Positions 34,505 through 44,044 of a stretch of DNA of 64,000 nucleotides are shown here, in pieces. The translations under genes were made by a program, and so were the position numbers. Origin of the DNA: Pseudomonas anatoliensis (GTDB taxonomy: Bacteria; Pseudomonadota; Gammaproteobacteria; Pseudomonadales; Pseudomonadaceae); contig NZ_JACVHC010000003.1 in the NCBI RefSeq assembly GCF_017976235.1, positions 558,001-622,000 of the forward strand. Direction: 5' to 3'. How positions within the stretch are numbered: the stretch's first letter is position 1; every line of letters starts with the position of its first letter. The notes beneath the pieces are model-generated. The model was not told the origin of the DNA. It saw nothing but the letters and a program-made list of their open reading frames with translations, and made no database searches.

Positions 34505-36025
34505 CTACCCATCGAAATCTCCCAGATTGATGTTCAACCGCCCGAGGCGGTACAGCAGGGTGCGGCGTGGCAGGCCCAATTCGCGGGCGGCGAGGGTCTG
34601 ATTGCCGTCGTTCTTGCGCAGGCAATCGAGCAGCAATGTGCGTTCGACCCGCTCCATGCGCTCGCGCAGATTCAAGCCACTGTTGTCTTCGGGCATCGGC
34701 TCCATACGCAGGGAGAAATGCTCGGCCAGTAACTCACCGCCCTCGCACAACAACACCGCGCGCTCGACCAATGCCTTGAGTTCGCGAACGTTGCCGGGGA
34801 AGGTGTAACCGGACAAATGTTCCAGCGCCGGTTCCGACCAGCGCACCGGATCACGTTGCAGGAATCTGCAGGTCTTCTCGGCGAAGTGCCGGGCCAGATC
34901 GAGGATGTCGCCTTCGCGCTGACGCAGGGCCGGCAGTTCGATGGGGAATTGCGCGAGGCGGTAATACAAGTCCTCGCGGAATTTCCCTTCGCTGACCAGC
35001 ACCGACAAATCGCGGTGCGTGGCGGCGATGATGCGCACGTCAATCTTGTGCGTGTCGTTGGAACCCAGCGGGCGGATCTCGCCCTCCTGCAACACGCGCA
35101 AGATTTTCGCCTGGAGCGACAGCGGCATGTCACCGATTTCGTCGAGCAACAGCGTGCCACCGTTGGCCGCATCGAACAGCCCGGCGCGGTCGCGATCAGC
35201 GCCTGTGAACGCGCCTTTGCGATAGCCGAACAGCTCGCTTTCCAGCAGGTTCTCGGGGAACGCCGCGCAGTTCTGCACGATGAACGCCTGGGAACGACGC
35301 GGCCCGCAATCGTGAATCGCCCGCGCGACCACTTCCTTGCCGGTGCCGGTCTCGCCACGCAACAGCACGGTGTACGGGCTGTGCAGCACTTTGCTGATCA
35401 GCGAATAGGTCTGGCGAATCGCCGCGCTTTTACCGATTAGCCCGTAACCGCTGATGCTCGGCACGCTGCGTACCGCTGGCGCCTGAACATCCAAAGGCTG
35501 GCGCAGGCGTTGCAGCAAGTGCAATTGGCCAAGCACGAACGAGCCGAGCTGGCCGAGCGAATCGGCAAAGCCTTGCAGATCCATGCGACAACGGCTGGCA
35601 CACAGCAGCAGACCTTCCACTGCCTTGTGCTGATTGACCAGTGGCACGCACAACAATGATTGCCACGGCGAAGACGCGGCCGGCAGAAAACTGGTTTCGT
35701 GCAGGCTGGCGCTGAGGTCGTCGAGGCACACCACGCGGTTCTGGCACAGGGCGAATTGCAGCAATTGCTCACCGTTGTAATCCGCCGGCAGACTCGCCGC
35801 CTGGCGCGGTTGCAGCGCGCCGTCGAGGTATTCGGCGTTCATCCCAAGGCAGGTGTGGGTGGCATCGAGCAGATACAGCTGCGTCAGTTCGCAACCGCTC
35901 AACTCGGCCAACCCGCGCACAAAGTCACCCAGCAGCGCAGCACCGTCCGCCGCCCGCGACAGGCTGGCGAACTGCGCCAGCAACGCTTCGGCGTAAGCCA
36001 GCGGCTGCGGCACTTGAGTGAACAT
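34505..36025 (-). CDS. sfa2: Sigma-54-dependent transcriptional activator (Sfa2 type)
   Basis: The 506-residue protein has a GAF-like sensor region (about 15-185, VVCLDDLSASLHETSFLP, LLCVPLVNQHKAVEGLLL), an AAA+ domain (about 200-430) with Walker A GETGTGKE, the RpoN-contacting GAFTGA, Walker B GGTLLLDEIGD and arginine-finger region, and a C-terminal Fis-type helix-turn-helix (NQTLAARELGLPRRTLLYRL). It activates RNA polymerase holding sigma-54. In P. aeruginosa Sfa2 controls HSI-2. ATG 36025 is preferred to GTG 36034 because GAGG then lies eight bases ahead. Confidence 0.93.
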   Translation of the reverse strand: MFTQVPQPLAYAEALLAQFASLSRAADGAALLGDFVRGLAELSGCELTQLYLLDATHTCLGMNAEYLDGALQPRQAASLPADYNGEQLLQFALCQNRVVCLDDLSASLHETSFLPAASSPWQSLLCVPLVNQHKAVEGLLLCASRCRMDLQGFADSLGQLGSFVLGQLHLLQRLRQPLDVQAPAVRSVPSISGYGLIGKSAAIRQTYSLISKVLHSPYTVLLRGETGTGKEVVARAIHDCGPRRSQAFIVQNCAAFPENLLESELFGYRKGAFTGADRDRAGLFDAANGGTLLLDEIGDMPLSLQAKILRVLQEGEIRPLGSNDTHKIDVRIIAATHRDLSVLVSEGKFREDLYYRLAQFPIELPALRQREGDILDLARHFAEKTCRFLQRDPVRWSEPALEHLSGYTFPGNVRELKALVERAVLLCEGGELLAEHFSLRMEPMPEDNSGLNLRERMERVERTLLLDCLRKNDGNQTLAARELGLPRRTLLYRLGRLNINLGDFDG

Positions 36026-36035
36026 CACGCCCACC

Positions 36036-38693
36036 TCAGGCGAACTCGCACGTCACGCTGGCGTTGCCGTCGAGCGTGGCATGCACGCGCTTGAGGCTTT
36101 CACCCGTGGCCATGGCATCGAGCAAGCGATCGGCTACCAGTGGCAGCACATGCTGGTCGAGCAGATGGTCGATCAGACGCGCGCCGCTGTCGCTTTGCGT
36201 GCAGCGCTCGGACAGATGATCGACGAGGTTCTGGCACCAGCTGAAATCCAGCTGACGACGGTTCAGGCGCTCGCCGAGACGACCGAGTTTGATCTCGATC
36301 AGCTCGCGCAATACCGGGCCGCCGACTGGGTAGTAAGGCACCACTTTCATCCGCGCCAGCAGGGCGGGTTTGAAATGTTTGCTGAGTACCGGGCGAATCG
36401 TCTCTTCGAGCACTTCGGCGGTCGGCCGCGCGCCACCTTCGCAGAGGTCGCTGATGCGATCGCTGCCCAGGTTCGAGGTCATCAGGATCAACGTGTTGCG
36501 GAAGTCGATCTCGCGACCTTCGCCGTCGTTGGCCACGCCTTTGTCGAAGATTTGGTAGAACAGGTTAAGCACGTCCGGATCAGCCTTCTCGACTTCATCG
36601 AGCAGCACCACCGAGTACGGTTTCTGGCGCACGGCTTCGGTGAGCATGCCGCCCTCGCCGTAACCGACGTAGCCCGGTGGTGCACCGATCAGGCGGGAAA
36701 CGGTGTGCTTCTCCTGGAACTCGGACATGTTGATGGTGGTAATGAAACGGTCGCCGCCGTACAGCAAGTCCGCGAGGGCCAGCGCGGTTTCGGTTTTACC
36801 GACGCCGCTCGGGCCGACCAGCAGGAACACGCCAACCGGCGCGTCAGGCTTGTTCAGGCCGGCAGCTGTGGCGCGCATCGAGCGATCCAGTGCGTGCACG
36901 GCTTGCTCTTGACCACGGATGCGCGTGCGCAGATCAGTGGCGAAACTGGCGACCTTGGCGTTGTGCTCACGGGCCAGTTGCGCCAGTGGCACGCCGGTCC
37001 AGGCGCTGATCACTTCGGCGACCAGACGCGGGCAGACTTCGAAGCTGACCAGACGTTCTTTGACCTGGGCGGCGGTGAGTGCGCTGTGGGTTTCGTTGAG
37101 TTGGGCTTCCAGCGCTGCGACGCTTTGACCTTCCTCGACTTCAGCGGCCAGGGTTTCGATGACGGTGCCTTCGGCGTCTTCCTCAACCGATACGGTCGGC
37201 TCGACCGCAGCGGCTTCGCGCGCCTTGGCCAGTTGCTGACGCAGGTCCAGCAAGCGCTCGGCCAGTGCCTTCTGTTCAGTCCACAGGGCTTCCAGCGCGA
37301 CCATTTCGTCTTCGGCTTCTTCCAGTCGCGCTTCCAGTGCATCCAGCGCTTCGTGGTCGATCAGCAGACCGGCCTCGGCATCGCGGCGCAAGGCCTGACG
37401 CTGACGACCACCTTCGGCCAGTTCGCCACGCAGACGCTCGAGGCTTTCCGGGGCGGCGGCGAGGCTGATGCGCACGCGGGCGCAAGCGGTATCGAGGACA
37501 TCGACGGCTTTGTCCGGCAGTTGCCGACCCGCCAGGTAACGCGCGGACAATTCAGCCGCCGACACCACCGCGTCGTCACGCAGATAAATGCCGTGGCTCT
37601 TCTCGTAGACCTGGGCCAGGCCACGGAGAATGGTCACCGCTTCGCTGACGGTTGGTTCATGCAGTTGAACTGGCTGGAAACGACGGGCCAGCGCCGGGTC
37701 TTTCTCGAAGTATTTCTTGTACTCGGCCCAAGTGGTGGCGGCGATGGTGCGCAGTTCGCCACGGGCCAGTGCAGGTTTCAGCAGGTTGGCTGCATCGGAA
37801 CCACCGGCATTGCCGCCCGCGCCGATCAGGGTGTGGGCTTCGTCGATGAACAGAATGATCGGCTTCGGCGAAGCTTTGACTTCGTCGATCACGCCTTTGA
37901 GACGACGCTCGAATTCACCTTTGACGCTGGCGCCGGCCTGCAACAGGCCCATGTCCAGCGACAGCAGTTCAACGCCTTTGAGCACTTGCGGCACTTCACC
38001 GGCAGCGATGCGCGAAGCCAGACCTTCGACGATCGCGGTTTTACCGACACCGGCCTCACCGACCACAATCGGGTTGTTCTTGCGGCGACGGGCAAGGATG
38101 TCGACCATCTGGCGGATCGCGCCATCGCGGCACAGCACCGGGTCGAGTTTGCCGTCGCGGGCCTGTTGAGTCAGGTTGTGAGTGAAGCGCTGCAACAGCG
38201 ATTCGCCCTGCGCGGCAGGTTTACCGTTGGCCGCCGGTTGCTCCTTTTGCGACAGGGCAAATTCTTTCAGGCGATCGATATTCAGCTTGGCGAGCAGCGG
38301 CTGATAACGGCTGCCGGCATAACGCATCGGGTTGCGCAGCAAAGCGAGGATCAGCGCGGCGTCTTCGACCTGGGTCTGGCCCAGTTCGAGGTTGGCCACC
38401 AGCAGCGCGTCTTGCAGCCATTGCACCAGTTCCGGGGCGAATACCGGGTTGCGCGAAGCACTGTGCTCGACCCGCGATTGCAGCGCGGCGCTGAGTTCAC
38501 CGGCATCGACATCGGCGTCCTGCAACGCGCGTGCGAGCAAGCCGTTGGGACGCTCCAGCAGGCCGAGCATCATGTCTTCGACGAGGATCTTGCTGCCACC
38601 ACGGGCTACACAGCGCTCAGCCGAACGCTCCAGATCACGACGGGTTTCGGCGTCCAGCGCCTGAATGAGTTGTTGCAGGTCTACGTTGATCAT
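36036..38693 (-). CDS. tssH: T6SS sheath-disassembly ATPase TssH (ClpV)
   Basis: The 885-residue ClpB-like protein has an N-domain (1-150), a first AAA+ module with Walker A GEAGVGKT and Walker B ILFIDEAHTLIGAGG, a coiled-coil insertion (about 415-520) and a second AAA+ module with GPSGVGKT and VVLLDEVEKADPDVL. ClpV hexamers recognise the N-terminal helix of TssC in contracted sheaths and recycle them. It follows tssG by 11 bases. All motifs are intact. Confidence 0.97.
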   Translation of the reverse strand: MINVDLQQLIQALDAETRRDLERSAERCVARGGSKILVEDMMLGLLERPNGLLARALQDADVDAGELSAALQSRVEHSASRNPVFAPELVQWLQDALLVANLELGQTQVEDAALILALLRNPMRYAGSRYQPLLAKLNIDRLKEFALSQKEQPAANGKPAAQGESLLQRFTHNLTQQARDGKLDPVLCRDGAIRQMVDILARRRKNNPIVVGEAGVGKTAIVEGLASRIAAGEVPQVLKGVELLSLDMGLLQAGASVKGEFERRLKGVIDEVKASPKPIILFIDEAHTLIGAGGNAGGSDAANLLKPALARGELRTIAATTWAEYKKYFEKDPALARRFQPVQLHEPTVSEAVTILRGLAQVYEKSHGIYLRDDAVVSAAELSARYLAGRQLPDKAVDVLDTACARVRISLAAAPESLERLRGELAEGGRQRQALRRDAEAGLLIDHEALDALEARLEEAEDEMVALEALWTEQKALAERLLDLRQQLAKAREAAAVEPTVSVEEDAEGTVIETLAAEVEEGQSVAALEAQLNETHSALTAAQVKERLVSFEVCPRLVAEVISAWTGVPLAQLAREHNAKVASFATDLRTRIRGQEQAVHALDRSMRATAAGLNKPDAPVGVFLLVGPSGVGKTETALALADLLYGGDRFITTINMSEFQEKHTVSRLIGAPPGYVGYGEGGMLTEAVRQKPYSVVLLDEVEKADPDVLNLFYQIFDKGVANDGEGREIDFRNTLILMTSNLGSDRISDLCEGGARPTAEVLEETIRPVLSKHFKPALLARMKVVPYYPVGGPVLRELIEIKLGRLGERLNRRQLDFSWCQNLVDHLSERCTQSDSGARLIDHLLDQHVLPLVADRLLDAMATGESLKRVHATLDGNASVTCEFA

Positions 38694-38704
38694 GGCTCAC
38701 GTCC

Positions 38705-39712
38705 TTAATGAATTTTGCTGCCCAGGGTCACCACGCCGTCCGCCTTCTCGCGGCCCAGCCAACTGGTCCAGCCGAGGCGACAGGCGTTCTGCTCACCGAT
38801 GCGCAGTTCGCGGATTTCTTCCTGGCGCAGGACCAGGCGAATGTCGTAATCGAGCGGGTCACGCAGGGTGAACCGCACCAGCGCGCAGAGCGGCTGGTAA
38901 CCAAACCCGATCGGCAGGAATTCGTGGAATCGCTGCCAGTCGAGTTGGGTGATATGAATGCGGAATTTGCCGCTGCGGTCGCGCACGCGCTCACCGAGCA
39001 CCAGGTCCTCGCCAAGCACGCTGTTGTCGCGGCCCAAACGATTGCGCTGCTCGTCGAGAATTTCCACGCGGCGCTCGATGCACTGCTCGATGACCAGGTC
39101 TTCGTGCTTGAAGTAGTAACGCAGCACGGCCTCGATCAACGCCGCCGAGTGCGCTCGCAAACTGAGCAGACCGAGGTACGGCAGCAGGCGTTTCCAGTTG
39201 AGTTCCTTGGCCTTGCGAATCTCTTCGCCACCCAGGCCGATCAGCGCGAACAGCTGCGACGAAAACGGGTCAATCGCCCCGCTCTGGAAACTCGCGCGGT
39301 AGCGGTACTTGCGCCAGATCGGCAGCATCAGCCGTTGCAGGCGATGGTGGAACAGGTCGAGGAAATTGCGCGTCGGGTTGCCGTCTTCGCTGTCGCCCAA
39401 GGCTTGTTCGCCGTAGAACGCCGGCAGCGGTGAACCGGAACCGACCAGGCCGATCAGGTTGAAACGCACGCGCGCGCGCATCTGCCCGTGCTCTTCGAAA
39501 AACTCCACGCGATCGACATCGCTGCGCGGAAATCCGAGGCTCGGGTTGGCCTGGAACTCGACCTGATCGTACAGATCGTCTTCGCTCAGGTGCGGGTGTG
39601 CCTCGCGCAGCCGGTCGATCACCAGCAGCACGGCCTGAAACAGCGAGTACTCGCGTATTACCCGGGTCAGCCCGCTTAAAGCAGGGGCTGAAGGCCCATA
39701 CGTGGTGTCCAT
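38705..39712 (-). CDS. tssG: T6SS baseplate protein TssG
   Basis: The 335-residue protein begins MDTTYGPSAPALSGLTR and contains the TssG pattern (IREYSLFQAVLLVIDRLREA, VEFQANPSLGFPRSDVDRVE, LIGLVGSGSPLPAFYGEQAL). It forms the TssF2G wedge of the baseplate. The start lies 37 bases inside the end of tssF. This long overlap is common between tssF and tssG and implies coupled translation. Confidence 0.96.
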   Translation of the reverse strand: MDTTYGPSAPALSGLTRVIREYSLFQAVLLVIDRLREAHPHLSEDDLYDQVEFQANPSLGFPRSDVDRVEFFEEHGQMRARVRFNLIGLVGSGSPLPAFYGEQALGDSEDGNPTRNFLDLFHHRLQRLMLPIWRKYRYRASFQSGAIDPFSSQLFALIGLGGEEIRKAKELNWKRLLPYLGLLSLRAHSAALIEAVLRYYFKHEDLVIEQCIERRVEILDEQRNRLGRDNSVLGEDLVLGERVRDRSGKFRIHITQLDWQRFHEFLPIGFGYQPLCALVRFTLRDPLDYDIRLVLRQEEIRELRIGEQNACRLGWTSWLGREKADGVVTLGSKIH

Positions 39713-41463
39713 TGGTACACCTCTCCCTGTGTGCTTTTTACCCGCAGCTCATGGAATGAATTGAGACTGGCGTAAAGCGCGAAAAACTCGTTAAGAACCG
39801 AAGCGAAAACGAACAGGTCGCCTTCGCCGATATACCCTTCCGGATCGATGGTCAGTTCGGTGCGCAAACCGCGCACCGGCAGGCCACGGTGCAGCCGATC
39901 GACGTGGTGGTGCTTGATATGTTTGAGGCCACCGAGCAGGCGCTTGCTGACTTTCTCCGCGTGCTGGTCGTAGTAGCGCGGCAGGTCGTAGGTTTCCAGA
40001 ATCACCTTCAACGCATTGACGTCGGCCAGCGACAGATAGTTAAGCGACATGTTGCTGATCAGCTTCCACAGGAAGTCACGATTCAGCGGCGGCGCGAAGC
40101 TTGGGGTGGCCGGGGTGATGTTGCGGAAGCTCAAAAACTCCGGCGTCTCTTCGCAGGCCATGCAGATGTCGCCGAGCTTGAGCTTCTTCGGCAGGTTCTG
40201 GTTAGTGCACATCAGCTCGATCGACAGCGTTTCGTGAGCTTCGGTGTGGCGGATGCCGAAGCTCAGGTAAGTGTCGAGGCCATCGTGCAGCAGTGACGAA
40301 CGCTGACGGATACTGTAATGCGGACGGCTGTTGGGCACGTCGAAACTCGGGTCGTGCTCGAAGGATTCGAACGGCACGTACTCCTGATAGCCGAGGCCGC
40401 CGGGCTTCCATCCCGTCACGGTTTCCACCGAGAACACGCCGCAGTTTTCCAGATCGTATTCCGCCGGCAGCAGCAGGTATTCGTCCTGTTTGCCGTCGAG
40501 GCGGATTGGCAGCGCGTCGTGCTCGAACAGATTGACGATCGGCGTGCAGAACAGCTTCACGTTATCCAGCGTCGGCCGCATGCGCATGATGCCGCTCTTG
40601 CGAATGTCGAAACGCAATTCCAGGCCGCGCATCTGCTTGAGGGTGTCTTCGGGCAGCGCCTTGAGAATGTCCAGACCGTTGACGTCGACGAACAGGAATT
40701 TGTCCTGGAAGGCGAAGTATTCCTGCAGGTAGCGATAACCACGGAAGGTGTTCAGCGGATAGGGGATCAACGCTTCTTCTTCGGCAAAGCCCACTGGTTT
40801 GACGCGATCACCGGGAATCTTGAACGCCATCGGTTTGCCGCTGACGCCATCAATCGGCTTGCCGGCGCCGTCGAGCGGGATCAGCTCGATGCCTTCGAGG
40901 TTGCGCAGCAGGCTCAAATACAGCATCTGGCTGATGTAGCGCTCACCGGCAAAGTGCAGGCGCAGCTTGCTCAGTTCCAGTTCGCCGAGGTGGCCGTCGG
41001 CGCTCATTTCCAGACGCAGGCTGAGCAGCGAACCGTCGCCCTTCACCGAGTAATTCAGCGCGGCCAGATCCAGCGGCAGCACCTCAGTCGGGTAGCAGGT
41101 ACGGAAGCGGCAACGCACGTCTTCGATCGGTTTGCTTTCCACCGGCGTATCGCGCGCGACCACCAGCGCCGGGCCGGAACGCTTGAGCGGATCGAACTGC
41201 AAAATGCTGAACGCCGGCAGCGGCCGCATGTAGTTCGGCCACAGCAACTGCATCAGCGAATGGCTGAGCTCCGGCAACTCGTCATCAAGCTTCTGGCGCA
41301 GGCGCCCGGTCAGAAACGCAAAGCCTTCCAGCAACCGCTCCACATCCGGATCCCGCCCGGCCTGACCCAGATACGGCGCCAACGCCGGACTACGCTCGGC
41401 GAAACGGCGACCGAGTTGGCGCAGTGCGGTGAGTTCGCTTTGGTAGTAGTGGTTAAAGGACAC
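39676..41463 (-). CDS. tssF: T6SS baseplate protein TssF
   Basis: The 595-residue protein starts with the family hallmark FNHYYQSELTALRQLGRRFAE, then GRDPDVERLLEGFAFLTGRL. It is the main structural subunit of the baseplate wedge with TssG. In most loci of this type tssF follows tssE directly. Here about 3.4 kb of PAAR, effector and membrane-protein genes separate them, and the upstream gap to the nearest of these is 69 bases. Confidence 0.96.
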   Translation of the reverse strand: MSFNHYYQSELTALRQLGRRFAERSPALAPYLGQAGRDPDVERLLEGFAFLTGRLRQKLDDELPELSHSLMQLLWPNYMRPLPAFSILQFDPLKRSGPALVVARDTPVESKPIEDVRCRFRTCYPTEVLPLDLAALNYSVKGDGSLLSLRLEMSADGHLGELELSKLRLHFAGERYISQMLYLSLLRNLEGIELIPLDGAGKPIDGVSGKPMAFKIPGDRVKPVGFAEEEALIPYPLNTFRGYRYLQEYFAFQDKFLFVDVNGLDILKALPEDTLKQMRGLELRFDIRKSGIMRMRPTLDNVKLFCTPIVNLFEHDALPIRLDGKQDEYLLLPAEYDLENCGVFSVETVTGWKPGGLGYQEYVPFESFEHDPSFDVPNSRPHYSIRQRSSLLHDGLDTYLSFGIRHTEAHETLSIELMCTNQNLPKKLKLGDICMACEETPEFLSFRNITPATPSFAPPLNRDFLWKLISNMSLNYLSLADVNALKVILETYDLPRYYDQHAEKVSKRLLGGLKHIKHHHVDRLHRGLPVRGLRTELTIDPEGYIGEGDLFVFASVLNEFFALYASLNSFHELRVKSTQGEVYQWTPRMGLQPLL

Positions 41464-41532
41464 GGGTTACCTGCCTGGTAGTGGAACTCATGGAAAAACT
41501 GTCCTGTGGATTACGCTCGATGTCCGACCTGA

Positions 41533-41955
41533 TCATTGGATTGCACCTGCAGGCTGACTTGGCGGGATTCGATCCGATACGTTTCGCAAAACCCAACGCA
41601 ACTCGATGACTTGAGTGGTGAGAATTGCCAGCAACGTGACGCAACCTTGTGCAACGCCGTAAAACAGGGCTCTCAACGGGTTGTCCGGCAGCATCCATAG
41701 CAGAATGAAGCCCACCATCAGACCAAGGATGACTAGCTTGGCGACCAGACTTGGAATCAGCGCAACGATCAAGTTGACGCCCAGAAAAATGTAAAACAGT
41801 GCGTAACTCGCCATGCCGATGGCGACACCGCGGGAGGTGAATCCGCCGTTAAAAAGCTTGTAAGCATGCACAACCGCGTCATTCAAAAACGCGTAAGCCA
41901 CGCATCCGAGGGCGTGGATTAACAGGCATAGGCCAAGACGTGCGTAGTTACTCAT
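41533..41955 (-). CDS. Small polytopic membrane protein in the inserted cassette
   Basis: The 140-residue protein starts with MSNYARLGLCLLIHALG and has four predicted membrane segments (around residues 5-25, 45-70, 72-92 and 98-120), with a short charged tail. I do not recognise the family. It lies last in the PAAR/DUF6402-like cassette, so a role in immunity or membrane targeting is possible but unproved. The ribosome site is weak, and a longer in-frame reading upstream overlaps the neighbouring gene and is unlikely. Confidence 0.6.
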   Translation of the reverse strand: MSNYARLGLCLLIHALGCVAYAFLNDAVVHAYKLFNGGFTSRGVAIGMASYALFYIFLGVNLIVALIPSLVAKLVILGLMVGFILLWMLPDNPLRALFYGVAQGCVTLLAILTTQVIELRWVLRNVSDRIPPSQPAGAIQ

Positions 41956-42013
41956 GCAAGCCCCAGATTCCCATACCACGAACCAAAACCACCCTGTTTC
42001 CCGGCCCAGAACA

Positions 42014-42427
42014 TCAATTTTCCAGAACCTTGTAGGGCGTATTACTGATAAAAAAATCCAACCAGTGCTTTCTCGGATTAGATAGCGCCAGCGTGAACTC
42101 CTTGCTTTTTTTATCCAGCTCGATGAAAACAACTCCGACAACTTCGTCATCCTCATCGGCATTCATATCCAATGAAACATCAGAAAACAAAGGGGTTCGA
42201 TATGCACGATCAGGATTATTCAAATCCGTAAAACGCAAATACACCGAATCTCGCGGAGTCAAAAGGGAACTCGCCGGAATTGACTCTATAAAATACTGTC
42301 CGGACGGACTCTTTTTTGAGACATCAGGTGCACGATTCAAAATACCATTTATAATAAAGGCGACAACGATGAACAAGCTGACCAATAGCGTAGCCAAACT
42401 CATAAAAAACTTATTCCACGAACTCAT
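42014..42427 (-). CDS. Membrane-anchored putative immunity protein, copy 1
   Basis: The 137-residue protein has one N-terminal membrane helix (about 8-28) and a periplasmic or cytoplasmic domain (KSPSGQYFIESI, SLLTPRDSVYLRF, YRTPLFSDVSLDM, VGVVFIELDKKS, FISNTPY). It overlaps the stop codon of the DUF6402-like gene by four bases (ATGA), the arrangement of an effector-immunity pair. A paralogue with clear similarity along its length lies at 44045-44461. Which side of the membrane the soluble part faces is not certain. The immunity role is inferred from position and duplication. Confidence 0.68.
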   Translation of the reverse strand: MSSWNKFFMSLATLLVSLFIVVAFIINGILNRAPDVSKKSPSGQYFIESIPASSLLTPRDSVYLRFTDLNNPDRAYRTPLFSDVSLDMNADEDDEVVGVVFIELDKKSKEFTLALSNPRKHWLDFFISNTPYKVLEN

Positions 42428-43392
42428 TTAGAGATTTCCTCAATAGGAGCCACGGATACGCTCTCGTACAAAATGTCCGAATAAACGCGAAAGTCCCCTC
42501 CTTTTTTATTCTGATCCCGATAATCTCGAAAATCGCTATTTTGTACGAGCATATAATGCTTGCCTTCCAGCTCTCTATATCGCCGCACGGCTTCGTCCTT
42601 TTGCTGAGGGCTTTGTTCTCCCTTGATCTGCTTGTACGTGGACTCAGCTATCAAAGAAGTCATTTCGGCAGCCAGCTTCGTGTTTGTTTTAGCGCCTTCC
42701 ACAGGATCAGTGACCAATTTATCAAAATTCCAGTAACCTAGAATTTGACTAAAAAGAGCAATACCATCATTGAAGTCATAAGCATCTTCAATATAAAAAC
42801 CGATTTGCGATGGCGTAAAAACAATACTTTTGCCTGTTACGACTACCGAGCCTTCGGCAATCACGCGCATATTGAAATTTGCAAGCGCAGCGCGAAGCTC
42901 GTTAACTTCATCAGCACCAGCCTGTTCGAACTCGACAACTTTATTATTGGAGTAACCAAATTTCTCAGCAGCACTGGCCACGCCATTAAAAGCCACTGGA
43001 TAACAGCCGGGAACGCTATTGGAAAAATTATCTCGCAATCTCTTCTTTATCAGATTGATCCCAGGAGGACTGTTCCAGTTCGCTTTCAAGTGTTTGAATG
43101 CTGCATTTGCTCGCTCAAACCCAAGCACCCAATTCATTTTAACGATGGACTCTTCGATGTAATTTGCCGGAGCAAATGCGTCGTGCCTTTTTACGACATC
43201 ATCCATTCCACCATCTTTTGTCGCCCATGGTTCACCATTGAACCAATGGCTCATCAAAGCAGCGGCAACAGGCCAGTTTATTTTTTTCATCGTGGCCGGG
43301 ATATCAGTAATCTTGAACTGGCGCGCAGTAGCAGTCTGACCGGTTTTATTGCTCGCCGGAGTCATGGTGGTTGCCACTGTCTTCGCTGCCAT
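42424..43392 (-). CDS. Putative T6SS effector, DUF6402-like
   Basis: The 322-residue protein has no signal peptide. Recognisable segments are AALMSHWFNGEPWATKDGG, VKMNWVLGFERANAAFKHL, LRDNFSNSVPG and FTPSQIGFYIEDAYDFND. I associate this pattern with the DUF6402 family found beside PAAR and VgrG genes, though I cannot confirm that by search. No catalytic motif is evident. It lies 63 bases after the PAAR gene and overlaps the downstream membrane protein gene, so it is a cargo candidate for that PAAR. It is more AT-rich than the flanking tss genes. Confidence 0.62.
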   Translation of the reverse strand: MAAKTVATTMTPASNKTGQTATARQFKITDIPATMKKINWPVAAALMSHWFNGEPWATKDGGMDDVVKRHDAFAPANYIEESIVKMNWVLGFERANAAFKHLKANWNSPPGINLIKKRLRDNFSNSVPGCYPVAFNGVASAAEKFGYSNNKVVEFEQAGADEVNELRAALANFNMRVIAEGSVVVTGKSIVFTPSQIGFYIEDAYDFNDGIALFSQILGYWNFDKLVTDPVEGAKTNTKLAAEMTSLIAESTYKQIKGEQSPQQKDEAVRRYRELEGKHYMLVQNSDFRDYRDQNKKGGDFRVYSDILYESVSVAPIEEISK

Positions 43393-43455
43393 CTCTATAT
43401 CCCTTTGATATATTTTCCAGCAATCAAACTTTGCTGAATCTCAAAACCAACAAAA

Positions 43456-43980
43456 CTAAGCAAGCACAACTCTGCTCTGAGGTTCAATGATCAATTCAAC
43501 GGCTTCTGCGGTGGCTGAAAATACTTTTTGAGTTTTCCCGTCCGCACCTGTCACGCCGTTTATGATCTTCCCCGAGGAAGTTTTAAGTGTGTATTCCACC
43601 CCCGCGAGGGGTTTGCCTGTTTCTTCGCAATTGATTACAAAATGCTCGTTAAACGGCCACTGAATCTCCACCGGCAACGGCGGCACAAACGGCGCCGGCG
43701 AATGCGAATTGCCGATAATCACCGTCCCGGATCCAGCCGTAACCTTGTTGCCATGCGTACCCACCGAATCAACCGTCGCGGCAGGTTTGCCGTTGATCAA
43801 CACAGTGGTCGCCAAACCTCCCGACATCGCACCACCACACGCCGAAGCATCGCCTTGGCGGGCGGCCGCGAGGCCGTCGAAGAACACGTCGCCGGAACCG
43901 GCGGCGATCGGGTTGGTACCGTGGCCTGGAAGTGGGCAAGCGGTGGGGTCGGATACGCGTGCTGCGGGTTTTCCTGACAT
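43456..43980 (-). CDS. PAAR spike-tip protein with C-terminal extension
   Basis: The 174-residue protein has an N-terminal PAAR domain (1-95: GKPAARVSDPTACPLPGHG, GSGDVFFDGLAAARQGD, GKPAATVDSVGTHG, AGSGTVIIGN). A linker and a beta-rich extension (about 110-174) follow, with GKPLAGVEYTLKTSSGK and NGVTGADGKTQKVF, a transthyretin/Cna-B-like pattern seen on PAAR carriers. PAAR proteins cap VgrG and attach effectors, and the extension is a probable docking domain for the DUF6402-like protein encoded next. Its first eight residues also begin the protein at 44458-44856. Confidence 0.9.
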   Translation of the reverse strand: MSGKPAARVSDPTACPLPGHGTNPIAAGSGDVFFDGLAAARQGDASACGGAMSGGLATTVLINGKPAATVDSVGTHGNKVTAGSGTVIIGNSHSPAPFVPPLPVEIQWPFNEHFVINCEETGKPLAGVEYTLKTSSGKIINGVTGADGKTQKVFSATAEAVELIIEPQSRVVLA

Positions 43981-44044
43981 TGAGCTCTCCTTAACAGGCT
44001 TTGACGTGATGACTGTTCATTGTTCCTGAGTGCGGTTCATCGCA

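Noticed and set aside
36025..36034. GTG 36034 as start of the sigma-54 activator
   Set aside because: It lies on top of the ribosome site that serves ATG 36025, so the ATG was chosen.
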